64,000 nt of DNA from Rallus limicola (taxonomy: Eukaryota > Chordata > Aves > Gruiformes > Rallidae). A program made the position numbers and the translations under genes. A model generated the notes under the pieces. The model did not search any database and was not told the origin of the DNA. It worked only from the letters and a program-made list of their open reading frames with translations. The DNA is taken from positions 1,240,001 through 1,304,000 of the forward strand of contig JAKCOZ010000059.1 in the NCBI GenBank assembly GCA_022605955.1, written 5' to 3'. Positions 37,358 to 50,148 of this stretch are shown piece by piece; position 1 is the stretch's first letter, and every line of letters starts with the position of its first letter.

Positions 37358-40300
37358 GTAAGTGAACATCTGTCTGATGGGAGAATTGGCAGGGTGCCGA
37401 GGGATGTTGTTGAACTGCTGATACATGTGCAGGATTATTGTGCACCGTGACTAGGAGAGATGCTGAGTGGTATGCTACCAGAAAACCCTCAGACGACTCA
37501 TTAAGCACATGTCCAAGCATTTTCTTAGCTGCAGACATAAAGGGCAATAACACCACTCACCAACTTTATCTGCATTTTGTAAAAGTCCTAGCGGAAGCAT
37601 TTAGAGACAACATCCAAGCTGTAGATGCAGGCCAGTGAGTGAAAAAAAACAGTAGTTTGAGAAATCATCAAAAACAAGACTTCCTTATTGATGTTCATTA
37701 AGTTAATGGCTCCTTTGCTACAGAAAGACATGGTTGCACACTTTTTCAGCATTTCTCTTTGTTTCTTTAAAGAATTAATACTTGAAATGAGAAATGACTT
37801 ATTTGTGAATGCATGGTGGCCTTTGAAAACTGGTATTTAACATGAATATAGTTTTCTAAGAGGGAAAAAAAGATGGAAGTCAGCCATCACTGGATGGCAT
37901 ATGGATTAGAATTATGCTGTAGCCTTTTTGGATTAAAAGTGGAGCTGCTTCATAACAGGACTAGAAACCAAATGTGTGTCTGGTGTAAGTGATTGTGTTG
38001 GTGGAATGGCCAGAGCTCACAGAGAAAAAAGGCTGAGAAAAATAAATTCAGAATTTTTGTAACTAGATAGTCTGGAGGGGAAGACTGACTTGTTAAAAGG
38101 GTTATTTTGGGTTTTTTTAATTTCTAAAAAAGGAAGTCTGGGATTGCATGACATTACGATCTAGCTTCTGTGGTTTTTGGTGCATTTTCATTGCAGTTTC
38201 CCAGTCAGCTACATGTTCCTTCTCTTTTGAATGAATCATTTGCTTAACCTACCAAAATGCAACGTATGAGCCAGGAAGGGATATTTGGGTCCTATTTACT
38301 TTTACCTTACTTAAGCCTTTAATTTGGCATGAAAAAATAATGCTAACTGTCATGTCAGATCCATTTCTTAGGGCTTATTATGCAGAGGTTTTCAAAATAT
38401 GCCTAAAAATTTTACTGAGAAAAGATGAACTATGGAACTGTGGCTTCAAATGCTTTCCACAGAAGTTCTGGAGGGAATTTTACCTTTCATTTAGTCAGAA
38501 GTTGAAGTTCAGAAAAAAACACAGTGACATTCCCTTACATTTAATAACGCAATTGCACTATCAAAGTTTGAAATGTTTTAGGTGCTGTACCATGACATTA
38601 CCTAAGCTTAAAAATGGAAATAAATTAAAGATTGAAAATATTTCTTCTGGTTCTGAACATCACTTAACACAGCAGATGGATGACCCTCTAGATTATCTGT
38701 TTTCCACAGGGAAATTACAAAATAAACCACGCTGAATTTACAGTGAACTAATGCAGAATCCCAGATTGCCCTTTTGATACCTTTGCACACAAAATCTCTC
38801 TTCAGCATGAAAATAAAAATAAAAAAAAAAAGTACAGTCTTATTTGCATATGTCAAGCATCAGACTCCCTTAAGAGTCTTTGCTTCAGAACTGTTTTAAG
38901 ATGTGGAGTGACTAGCTTAATGTATAAAGAATTCTTTCTGTTTCTAACATAATATTTATTATACAAGGCCCTTGATTTATAAAACATGCAACAGACTTAA
39001 ACATTTAAGACTTATAAGGCTGTCTTTAATTTCTGTACCATGTGACAACTTCCTAATTTACTTGGTTGCTTTAGTTTCTAAGCAGCATTCAGTGTGGTCA
39101 AATGTGGCCAAATGACAAAAATTCTTTATTAGACACATTTTTTCCTGAACATCCCTTCATCCCATTCCAGACCAAAATTACAGCTGCTTGACAGGTTCTC
39201 TGCTTCATTCTGCTCTTAAACTACTTTATTGTTTTATTTCTGCTTGCTACAGAAGTATTTTGTTTTGTGTCCAGACCTGTTTTATCTGCTGGTGTTTTTA
39301 AGGGCACTAATGATAGGTGAGCACTTCTTAAAAACCGGAGCTGTCCATTTCCAGTTCCTAAAATCAATACAATTTTGGCTTGCAGTAATAATGTCAAGGT
39401 GGGGAATTGTTTTGGCTTGCTGAAATTTGACTGGCATAGATCACCTGGCTATTTCACTCAGACTACTACATAATACCAAATTTCTGTCACCATCAACCTC
39501 AGCTGCATGCAAAGAATTACTGCAGAGATTGAATTGAAAATTTGAATTTCCATTGAGCATTACTCCTAAAATATTTTGCCTCTATTATGCACTCTTATTA
39601 CAGTAGAACAACTTTACATCTTCTGCTTGCATATGTAAAACAACTCTTAATACTGTCAGGACTGGAAAGTAGCAAATATGTTTAATCAGTAAACCTCCTG
39701 TAAAGTATACAAAGCATTCAAAGATTCATCTTGGATTATCTGTTGATTTCAGTAAGAAGAACACCCATACTGTCTTAATAGAAACAAATTAGAATTTTGT
39801 TAATTACGGGATTGAGTTGTGATCCCTTTTGAATAGCCATTTTCTTGGTAATTAGTCATACTGACTTTCATTCATTGATTCAGTCATCATTGATTTTATA
39901 AGGATTCATTTCAGAGAATACTGTGATGAGAGCCAAACAGAAAGCCTTTCAGCCTTGAGCAATTGTGTTGTCTTACAAAAATGCCAAAATAGGATAAACT
40001 TACTCTAAAATTTAGAATGATTTGTTTGCATTTTTAATGAAATTTTAACACCATGAAAACCACAGTAAAAACGATTTTTTAAAATTTATTTAGTAGACAT
40101 TATACTCTTTATGTTCCAAATATAATTGATTTAGTTTAAATTAAAGAGTAAATTAAAGTTATTCTGTAAATAAGGCTATTGAATTCCAAAGAACAAATCT
40201 TGATAAACTATAGCAACTAAGAATGTAAAGGCAGAGGAAGCTTGAAAGGGAGAAAATATAAGGAATCTGATATTTTCCCAAGGAAAGAACATAGTTTACT

Positions 40301-40579
40301 GGATAAATCTACTCAAAAGAATGCCTAAAAGTAATAGGTTGTAGGGAAAGAAAGAAACTTTATCACAGAGGGCAGGAAGTCATGCTTGAAGTGAACGTTT
40401 CCAGGAATCATAAAGTTACATCTGATAATAATGAAAGCAGTCAATTGTTCTTTCTATATAAAGATGACTATACAGGAAGAAGCAAAGCTGATGGTGGGAC
40501 AGAGTTATTGTATGAAATAGCTAGGGCGATCCTGAATTAATATATTTCATTTTTCAGTTAAGATGCTTATTTGAGGACA

Positions 40580-42000
40580 AAGGTAGAATGGGAATAGAAT
40601 CAAATTGCATGAAAATAGACGTTACAACCATCAAATTGAAAGTGCAGAAATCAAAGCCCTCAGGTCAAGATGGTCTAGTTAATCCTGATCAAAGTCTGGA
40701 AGGAGAACTGGCTCATGAAATTTCAAATCTGGTAGCAAAATCTATCAAAATGGGAACTGTGCCGTGTGATGATGAAATAGCAAATATTAAATATTTAGGA
40801 AAAATTTGTTGAGAGAACTGAAGACCTGTTATGTTGAATTAGACAAGTCAAAGCTTTAGGACGAATGTGAGGGAAGTGAATTCTTTGAGTAGATATAACA
40901 AAAGGCTAAAAATTGTCATGACAGTTACTAACAGTAGTTCCTGCAACACTACTGATGACTTTCTTTGTATTTGGTGTAGGTGAGCTACATCTCTCCAGAG
41001 CCTGAGTCAACGTTTATTGTCACATGTGTCTAATGCCTTTAATGGGAGAAAGTAGAGCAAAGCAGAAAAGCTATAAAGCAAATACACAGAGCTGGTTAAA
41101 AAGGAGATAGTAAGGAGTTACACTGAGGCACTAAGTGCTCCACATTCACCAGTGGAGCACTTAATGGAGCTCTTAAAGAATTTTTCAATGTTGGAGACAA
41201 ATTTCGTTTAATGCTTTTGTGTGTGACTTTGTCAGAAAGAGTTAGAACATGCTGAAAAAATAGTTAAAAGATACATATGGAGAGATACAAGGCATGAATT
41301 TAATAACTTTTAAAGAGTGGCATAATGGAGATGGATTGAATTTGTGGTTCTGTGAAGCTCAGCAGTACTAAATACAAGGTCAGGCATTTGGGAACTAATA
41401 ATAAAATTTAAGAACCAAACAAGGAAGAAAAGTGTCAGTATATACTATTTGGTCAAAGGATTATCAGGTCACAAAGTAACGCATTTGTGCAAAAGGTAAA
41501 CTAGATGAGATGAAGGTATTAAGGCATTTCCATTGGAAAGAAACATTAAAACCGCTTCATTAAACACTTCTGTCACTTCATTTGAATGTAGCATGAGAAT
41601 GCACTGCTAGCATCTCACCTAATTAAAATGGACTCCTGATTACTATGGACTCAAATAGCATTCATGACCTGATACGGGGAATAAATAATCTGTGTTCCAT
41701 AGAAAGTGTTAGAGTGTATCTCGTTTCAGTCTTCAGTTCAGAAAGCTGAAAAGAGTGTATGACTGCTGCTTATAAATACGTCATAACAAGAAGTGAAAGA
41801 CCCATTCAAAATGAAGGAGTATAGTGGCACATATGACAAATAGATGTATACTCATCAGAAATAGTTTTAAACTGAAGAGCAGACTAAGAGTTTTCAATAT
41901 AGAACAACTTTCTGGAGGAGTAACCTGCACATCATAGTTCAAGGGTGGAAGTTAATGGTGATGAGTCAGAAATCAAGAGTACGTTTGTATCCATAGGCTG
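40580..42000 (+). mobile_element. Probable ancient CR1/L3-type LINE remnant
   Basis: A 74-codon frame starting at 40588 contains KPSGQDGL (40654-40677), then ELAHEIS and KMGTVP at the spacing seen near the start of LINE reverse-transcriptase domains, where a K-S-G-P-D-G motif and a G-x-V-P motif are typical. About 0.7 kb further on, a CTAAATACAAGGTCAGGCA-like block (41369-41388) and a GGCATTTGGGAA block recall the segment of CR1 ORF2 encoding the region after the polymerase. Near 41850-41960 a stretch resembles the C-terminal coding part. Stops and indels are frequent. This is recognition by eye of a very diverged copy, so borders and family are uncertain. Confidence 0.45.
41132..41163. repeat. 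Perfect 12-bp inverted repeat (hairpin)
   Basis: TAAGTGCTCCAC at 41132-41143 is followed by 8 bases and by its exact reverse complement GTGGAGCACTTA at 41152-41163. It lies inside the probable LINE remnant. A cruciform or RNA stem is possible. Confidence 0.85.
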
Positions 42001-45000
42001 CCTGCTGAAAAGCTTCTCCGACATATGTGAAGGGAGAAGAGAGTTTTGCAGGCTATAGAAACTCTCCATCACCTGGGCTGAAAACCTGACCAGCTGTATC
42101 AGTTCATAAACACAAGCTAGGAAACACAGATCATCGTGCCATTATAGATGAGATGTTTTCCTGTACAGTAATCATGTCCAGAGACAGTATATGATAGCTT
42201 TGCAAAGGCACGGGAAAGAGTGGTATTTAAAGGCATGGGATGCAGGATACTGTAGAGAAAAAAGGGATAAAACCGTTAAGTTTGGTTCTCCTAAGCCACG
42301 GCTTTTTTGGCATAATATAATAATCTCTGTACAATCTTAGTATTCTTTGAATCACATACAGCTTTGTTGAACTCCCAAATGTTATGTTAACTTTGTCCCT
42401 TCGGGGAGCCATCTATAACACAGGCTCCAACAGAGACATGCTCATCGTGTGTCATCTTGATCTTGTAAACAGTCTGGCATGATGGCTTCATGATACAGTG
42501 TTATTATTGTTGCGTCGTATTTATTGAGAGATGCTTATGTTCTCAAGTGTAATAGATCCCTTTTTATTAAAACTGAAAATTGCTTGTAAATCTGAGTAGT
42601 TGAACAGTACAAATGTTGGCAGTAGATTGCCTAACTTACCCTAAAAATGTGACTTCTGGCAGCAAGAGAAGACACTGCCTGTACGGCAGCTAGCTCTGTC
42701 ACTGGGGTATGTATTTTCTCTTTCTGTCTTCCAAGGACAAAAAAAATATGTCTTCGGTACTAGTGTTTGCATCTTATGATCAGTAGCTAAAATAGTACAC
42801 AATGGAGTATGCCCCCTCTATAATTTTTGCAGATGCAGAGCCAGAATATTTACAATAAATTTTAGAACTTTCCTTTCTCTCTCAACTTTGCATCTTTCTT
42901 TTCATGAATTAGAATCATAAAAAAAGGGGAAAGAATAAGTAAGATAGATACACAGCCATGGATCTAAGTGCTATTTCTGTCCCTCCATTGTGCTTATTAA
43001 ACAAGAAGGGAATGATTTGGATCCCATCTAAAGTCCTGACGCTTTGTCATCCTCCTCATAATACTTTTCATGTTTCTGTCGACAAAGTTTCTTCTGAATG
43101 TGTTCATAATGTGTTTGTGATCAATTTTGTTTACTCATTATCTAAAAGGTGTAGTACAGGAGGATTCCCAGAATTACTGTAAATTCACTGGAAGACTTCT
43201 CTTCATGAACACGGTTAACTGCACGTGGGAGCTGTGTGTGTGCCTTGAGAACACTCCACCTGCTGAGACAGACTTTGTTTTTACTCGGTTGCTCAACCCA
43301 AAGAAAATTTTCACACAAACCGATTTGCAACAATAAATCCCAAGTTCTTAATTAACTTTAGAGATGGTTGATCTACTTCTTTCAAAAGATTTTTTCATCA
43401 GAATTATATTTCTCTCTAGTTTCAGAATTTCTTCTCAGCCAGTTCAAGAGTATTCTAAATTTTGTTATTCTGGAATATTTATTGATACATTTTATGGGCA
43501 AATCCTCTAAGCTTTCCTTACTGGTCTGTTTTATTGAACAGCTCAGTTACATGGGCTGTTTCCTTTTACCTGGTTGGAGTATAGGGAGGAAGAAACCATA
43601 ATGGTGGCTAAAGGAGAATAAATTCCCTGAAGAAATCCAAAAGGCATTGCTTGCCTCAGAAAGAGGAATAATTTATGTCATGTGAGCAATGAAGCAGAAG
43701 CGTGAGAGGGAAAGTGTTAACATTTTTGGAGGAAGGGTATGCTGGCATTTGTAGCAGACAAAAGTCGCGGGTCCTTCAAGAAATGAGCATTGTCCTGCAA
43801 GTTGCAGCTCTCAGCTGCACTGTCTGTAAATATTTCCTGGTCCTTCTTAATGAATTTGTCTCGTCCATGTCCACAAATGGGGTTTTGTTCATTTTCCCCT
43901 CTTGTTTTTTTCTGCCAGCAATGTTGAAAGCCTAAGAACCTCACATTAGCAACAAAGTGGCCACTTCAGTAGCTCTGTCCTGATTGCAGGATGATGTTGG
44001 CATGTGCCAGATCCCTCCAGTCTAACCATCCCACACGCCTTTAGCAGCCTGTAGCATTGAGTGTTAGACACAGCAACAAGTCCAGACAGGCCATTTATTT
44101 ACATCTGTGCTGCAGTTTTTGCCAGTTATCTCGGGTAGACCTGTATGCGTTGCAATGACAAGTTGTAGTTGTCTGTTACAAATGCAGAGCTTCTGTGAAT
44201 TTTAATGTGTGTGTTGTTAGATGGGAGACCATGTGCTCTCACCCAACAAAGGAGATGAGCAAAGGCATGAACCCAGCTGCAATTAAGCAACGCCTTTCTA
44301 GTTTCAAGTATTTGTGATCGGCCTAAAAGTCTTTTAAGTTAATCAGTTTGTTGACTTTTGCAGTACATCGGTGAATATACTGCAATCAATAAAACCCCCT
44401 GAATTTCATTATCCATCACAAATTATTCATTCAGCTGCATCTTTTAAGATCCCCTGCTGTAACAATCTCAGGCTCTCCTGAGCAGAAATTGTCAGTTGTT
44501 TTGTGATGTGGTAGAATATGAACTGTAACTCACAACTTGAACTCAGCCTTCAGAACCAAAAGGGGATTTTTTTTTGGCAGCATCCTTAATACCTAAGGAA
44601 AACTCTATTTAAGGAAGCATCAAAAATCCTTGAGGAAGCGCTGTTGCTATGGGTTATTGATCATTTAAATTAAAAAGCACCGGGAAAGTAAAAGTGTGGA
44701 AGAGAAGAGAGCAGAGACTGTGATGGAACACTGCTAGTCTGAGCACTAGGATAGAAACTACTGAATTTATTTCTTATATTTTGACTTTAGGGAGAACAGG
44801 TTGGTTTTAATGGAAAAGTTATGTTCCAAAAGAATTTGTCCAAGATGCTTAGTCCAAGCAAGAATTGCTTTGGGAGTAGCAATTGGGAATAACAATTTGG
44901 GCCTAACTATAAATAAAGTTCCCACTAAGTATAAAATGCAGATTGCTTTTAAGTCACAATGTAATAGGAAAAGAGAAGAAAACTTATCAAAAGTCTGTTG

Positions 45001-46031
45001 TGTAGCTGAATAGTATCAGAAGTGGAAATTATTCATGTTACCAAAAATAAGGACTCTTAAAATGCATCTGCAAAATCTATATAAAAATATTATTAAGGAT
45101 GGGGCAGAATATTAGGTAATACATACTCATTTCTGAGACCCAGGAAATGTCAAGAAAAATAGGAGCAATCACACTGTGCAGTACTGTGACCTGTTAACTG
45201 CAGAAATAGGTTATGTCTTGCCTTAATTCTTCTTCCCTTATTTTTCCATTAGCAACAGCCAATTTAATGGTTAATATACCAAAACTATAGGTTCTGGTTA
45301 CCTTTAATTCCTGCATGAAATGGAAAAAATCCATTCTCCTTCCAAAACACTACAAAAATGTTTACAAAAGCAACTTTCTAAAAGAAGTAGAAAGCTATTC
45401 AAATTTTGTATTATATCACATAAAGAGAACCACGCAGTGCTTGTCAATGTATATAAAAAAGAAAACAAACATCATATAAAACAAGAATAAAACAATACAC
45501 AAAATAAATCGTCTGGAATGTGGAGAAGACTTGAGTCCTGGATGGTTTCTTCAAGCTGCAGTCCCTAAGCTTCACTTCCCCTCCCCCAATTTAATGTTGT
45601 TATATAAGGAAGAAGCACCTCATGGATGCTGATAGATGGTATCATGGGCTTTCAGTTCAAGATCTGATTTGAGCTCAGCTGAAGGTATGATGGAGCGGTG
45701 CTGTTTGTTTATCCTGTCTGAGGAGTCAACTCTGCATAGCAAGATTATGGTATGCAGTGTGGAAAAAAGCAATCTTCATCAAGTACAAGAAGACATTTAA
45801 CATACCAGGCAATAATTTTCACTCCTGGAAGAGACGTGATGTATTAAATATGGCACAAACAGCATTTAACTGTGGGTTATAGTATTGTATTTCCATAGAG
45901 ACTTTCTGCTGAGGTCACAAATCACAAGAAGTTTATAAAAACAGTAATCCAATCAGTATTAATCCTGAATCTTTACTTTGTAGGAGTTTGCACTGTGATA
46001 ATTTTTACTGTACTCTTGGTGTTGTTCCTAG

Positions 46032-46202
46032 AAGTCTCTCTTCATGCTGCAGCCCAGGACAAAAAAGTGGGATGCTACATAGAAATGCCTTTCGGAGGAC
46101 TCCTCCCTTACCTCGGGGTAGGTTCAATGGAATTGCAGGACCAGCATACCAACAGCTAGAAGAGTCAAGGATCACAGACCAGGACACGATACCTTGTCAC
46201 GG
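46032..46202 (+). CDS. NRG3: NRG3 cytoplasmic exon 3 (SSCCSPGQ exon)
   Basis: The first base completes an arginine codon. The exon then reads SLSSCCSPGQKSGMLHRNAF, RRTPPLPRGRFNGIAGPAYQ, QLEESRITDQDTIPCH and two bases of a glycine codon. The mammalian protein has the same blocks, including the adjacent cysteines in SSCCSPGQ, the proline-rich RRTPPxPR stretch and GPAYQQLEESRI. The double cysteine could be a lipidation site and the proline-rich segment an SH3 ligand; both are inferences. The acceptor is GTTGTTCCTAG and the donor GTAAGT at 46203. Entry and exit phases are both 2, so the exon (171 bp, a multiple of 3) could be skipped without a frame change. Confidence 0.97.
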
Positions 46203-49200
46203 GTAAGTAGTGACATAACTGAAGTGAGACAGTTAGTGAGTGGCTGCTGTTGTGCAGTTAATGTGCTTTGCCATTGCAGTCCTTCCAGCTTTGTTGTGTA
46301 CTGTGGATCTGGGAGTGTTTTCAGCATTTGAAAGGTAATGCAGTTTCGTTTGGCTGCCTGCTCTTTTGAAGCTTTTCAAAGGCTGTCAAAGGAGCGATTA
46401 GAAGAAACTGTAAGTGATTGACAACGTTACTCTTTATAACTGATACTTTTCTCTAGCAGTGCCCTGATGTTCTAGGAACTCTTGCATAGCATTTTTTTTC
46501 TTCCATCAGTGCTGGGCAAATAAGAGAAAAAATTTAAAAGTCCAGCTTTCATGTTTTTTTTTAAATAAGTCTGTGTACTTTGCAAAGTCTGTTTGCTGTA
46601 AACTGAAGACCAGTCACTTCACACAGGTTTGTCTTTGAAAATGCACAAAGAATCCAATTATTATTTTTTTTAAATTCAGCTTATTAGAATATTGATTCTG
46701 AGCTTCAGCTGTACAGAAGGTCTGAATTTCAGAAGTGCTCCTGAGCACCTATAACTGCCTTTCAAGTCTCTTGCTGTTGCTGAGGTATTCTGCATAATAT
46801 TTACACGTCTCTATAGGTTTCCAAAGACTTTCCAGAGTCACTACAAACATATTAATATGTAAAAGTAGGAGTGATATCTGGAATGGAATAAAACAAGACC
46901 AGTTTCATTTGCACACATGTAAGTCACAGCTAAGTGCAGCAAAGTGTGGAGTTACACTGATACCAAATACACTAGTATCAGAACTGGCTTTACAAAGTCC
47001 AGGACTGAGGTCACCTGCATGTTTAATTTTCCTCATGGAAGAAAGAAGCTATTTTCACTATCCACTCTGACATCCTGGGAACCAAGAGTCAAAAGTGCCA
47101 ACCAAAAATTAAGTGTTGTTACACGTGTGTGTCATTGCGTGTGTGGGCACAAGTTGCCCCCATGCCTCCCTCACCATACAGGGGCCTCCAGAATGATGCA
47201 CGATTACCCGGCCTGGGGTACTCTGTGACGGGGGGACTTGGCTCGTGAAAAGTTTTGTAGCTGAATTTACCTAACAAAGTTGGCTGCAGTAATTGGGAAA
47301 GATAGAGGAAGAGCAGGGCTTGCCTAGGAATGGAGAAAGCAAAGAAGCCAAAGCCTTGGAATTCTGGTGACTTCTTTTAAACAGTCCAAATTTATCTTAT
47401 GCTTCTGCAGTTGCTACTATTGGCTGCTTCAAAGGAAAAATGGTTTCCTTGCTTCTTGCAGTAAATGTATTATTGTTATGTATATGATAATGTGTGCATA
47501 ATTCCTCATGGAAATCGTGCTTCTGAATGCCACCCTTCCTGAAAGGGGCCAGCTAACATCCTTCCTTCTTCTATGGCAGAGACTTGTAACTCGGTCTCTG
47601 GAGGGTGCTGCAGACTCTTCCTAGGTAGAAAACAGCAAAGCTGTCTTGTGGGTAGTTGTATGTACTCTTCTCTAGGAAATCTGTGTGCCAGCTTGTACCG
47701 GCTTGTATCTTGCAGTTCTGTGAAACGCTGGTATGTGGACCAGACTGTGACCCCTTCTGGCCTCAGTCCATCAAAGCTCTTCATCCCTGGTTTGTGAGCT
47801 GGGGATGCCTGTAGAATTAGACCTTCCTAATATCAGCTCCAGCAATGCAACCTTTCTCTGGAGTCCTCCAAATGCATTAACGGATGTTGTTGTGACAGGG
47901 AGTCACAGCAGTCTGTGCATGACACAAATACAATACCAAAACTCTTTAACAAGTACCTAGGGAAAGGAATTTTTAAAATGTCCACGTTAGACATGAAAAC
48001 AAAAGCAATTCTTGATCTTATTTTATTGCAGCAGTTTACTGACAATGTTTTTAATGAAAATTAAGTCTTTTAAGACTGTATTGAAGTTCTTTGCAAGTTA
48101 TCTTGTGGTTCAGCAGTGAAATAATCTCTTCAACCAAAATATGAGTGTGTATTTTATCTGTGAACAAAAATAAAACAAAATTCACTAATTCTACTTTATG
48201 TGGAATTTTTCTAATGCAGGAAGATGTTTCTCCAAAATCAGATGGCTTTTTACCATCTAATTATTTGCTAGTTTCACAACGATGGTACTCTCATTAGATT
48301 TCTAGCCCAAATGAGAAGTTCCCTTGTCTCTGGCAGAAGTTACAATCCTTCCTTTCTTCTTCCTTTTCATCTCCATCTTTCCCTCTACAGATGCACAAAT
48401 CAACATGGTTTAACTCCCTGATTGTGTGAGCACTCTGAAGCCCACCCATTGGCAACTCTGGCCAAAGTTTAGTCAGATTTTGTGTGTCTATATTTGATGG
48501 AAAAGAGGCTAATTTGCCTGACTAGCTTTTGTCTCGTCCTGTAACAGTGCTCCTTCTGTCATCCCACATTGAGAAGAAAGCTTTGCTGCCTTCAAGAAGC
48601 ACCAGATCTCATTGTTTCCAAGAGGATCTAAATGCAGCTAATATCAGTTATTTAATGTGTGCTACCTGAAGGAGTAGAAAAACCTGCTTGCAATGAGGAG
48701 CTTGGAGAAAACAAACCATGTCCATACCAGTCACATCTCAGAGACAGACTTGAGTCCCTGAGGCTGTCAGAAGTTTACAGGCAGTTAAACGGACAGAGGT
48801 TTGATCTCATGCCCTCAGCGACAGCTGTTTGTGTTATGCGGTATGAAGTAGTGACTTACAGCCTCTGAATGTGTTTATACAGTTATAAATGTGTTTATGT
48901 CTATTTATGTACACAAGACCCAATGCCTCATGTCTACAGGTAGAAAATGTGGTGTGTATATACAGATATGGGTGCTCACAAGGCTCAGCCAAAGCCTGGT
49001 AATGCCACTGGAATGACTCCCATTCATTGCAATGGACCTTGTCAACAGGCTCGTATACTGAACACTGATAGCAAAATGACTTATGGCAAAGCTATTGGTA
49101 CTATGCTAAATAAAAAAACATTCTCTATTGTAAATTCCAATCCCTCCTGTCTCTCTTTAATATCTGTTTTAAGGGGGCAGTAAAATTATTATGCTTCTTT

Positions 49201-49679
49201 CAGTTTCATTCTTAAACACCACCTAGAATAATCACTTTTGCATATTTACAAATGTGCATGTTTCTCTTTTTGCTTGGTTTTGGGAAGAGAGCTTGGTGTG
49301 GAGAGAGCTGCACTTTGGAATACATGCACGTGAATTTATTTAGACAAAATATTTTTTCAGATCTAAAAAAAAGATGTGTTTCTTAGGAGGAACTATATAG
49401 TTCTGGGAAGTTAATTATAGGAAAACGTAATTAAGGTTCTGCAATTATAGGTCTAATTCTCAGTCTGTTGAAAACAGCAGCAGTCTGGTGTCACAAATAG
49501 AAGCATGGATCAGTTTGCCATTAACCAAAAGCTGAGTCTCACATGGTTTAGATGTAATATCCCTAGTAGTTTAATACCTTGCCTGTTGCACGCAGTATGT
49601 GTTTTAATTCAAACGCAGTCCTCCTTTGAACAGCCTGTGAGCACAGGGCAGAAACACGTAATTCTGGCATAAAATCAGT

Positions 49680-49769
49680 GTGTCTACGTGTACTTCAAAG
49701 AATCTTATGGAAATATGCCAGGCAGTGTCTACGTGTACTTCAAAGAATCTTATGGAAATATGCCAGGCA
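49680..49769 (+). repeat. Exact tandem duplication, 45-bp unit, two copies
   Basis: Positions 49680-49724 and 49725-49769 are identical. There is no mismatch between the copies, so the duplication is recent or the repeat is being homogenised; an assembly error cannot be excluded from sequence alone. Confidence 0.95.
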
Positions 49770-50132
49770 TTGCATTACATGTTATTGTTGCTGGCAATTA
49801 GCTTTCAAAATACTAAAAATAATTGAATCTCTACTATGGAATTGGCAAATGTAACTGTTTTCTCACCAAACCCATTTTGATTCAGTTTTTTCTTGGTTTT
49901 TGCTTATATATCATCCATATAACACATCCATTGCATGTGGAATTCATTAAAAACATTCACTCCCTTTGTTTTCAGGGTGCAGCCCAGAATATATTTAGGG
50001 CCTGAATTACCAAAAAAGGGAATAATGCAACTGATGCGATCTCTCCAGCTATAGTCGTTTGAACAATTATATAATAAGCAAAGGAAACAAGAATGGGCAC
50101 AACCCAAAGGTCTGCACTGTTTTGTTTTCATC

Positions 50133-50148
50133 TTTTTTTTTTTTTTTT
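50133..50148 (+). repeat. T16 tract
   Basis: Sixteen thymines in the last intron. Read on the other strand it could be an old A tail, but no element was recognised beside it. Confidence 0.85.

Larger units (their letters stand above)
37358..46031 (+). other. NRG3: NRG3 intron with an old LINE remnant
   Basis: Bounded by GTAAGT and GTTGTTCCTAG; phase 2; about 8.7 kb. It contains a 131-codon open frame at 38340-38735 that ends shortly before an AATAAA and A-rich tract, a degraded LINE-like region at about 40.6-42.0 kb and a perfect hairpin at 41132-41163. No other gene was recognised. Confidence 0.85.
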
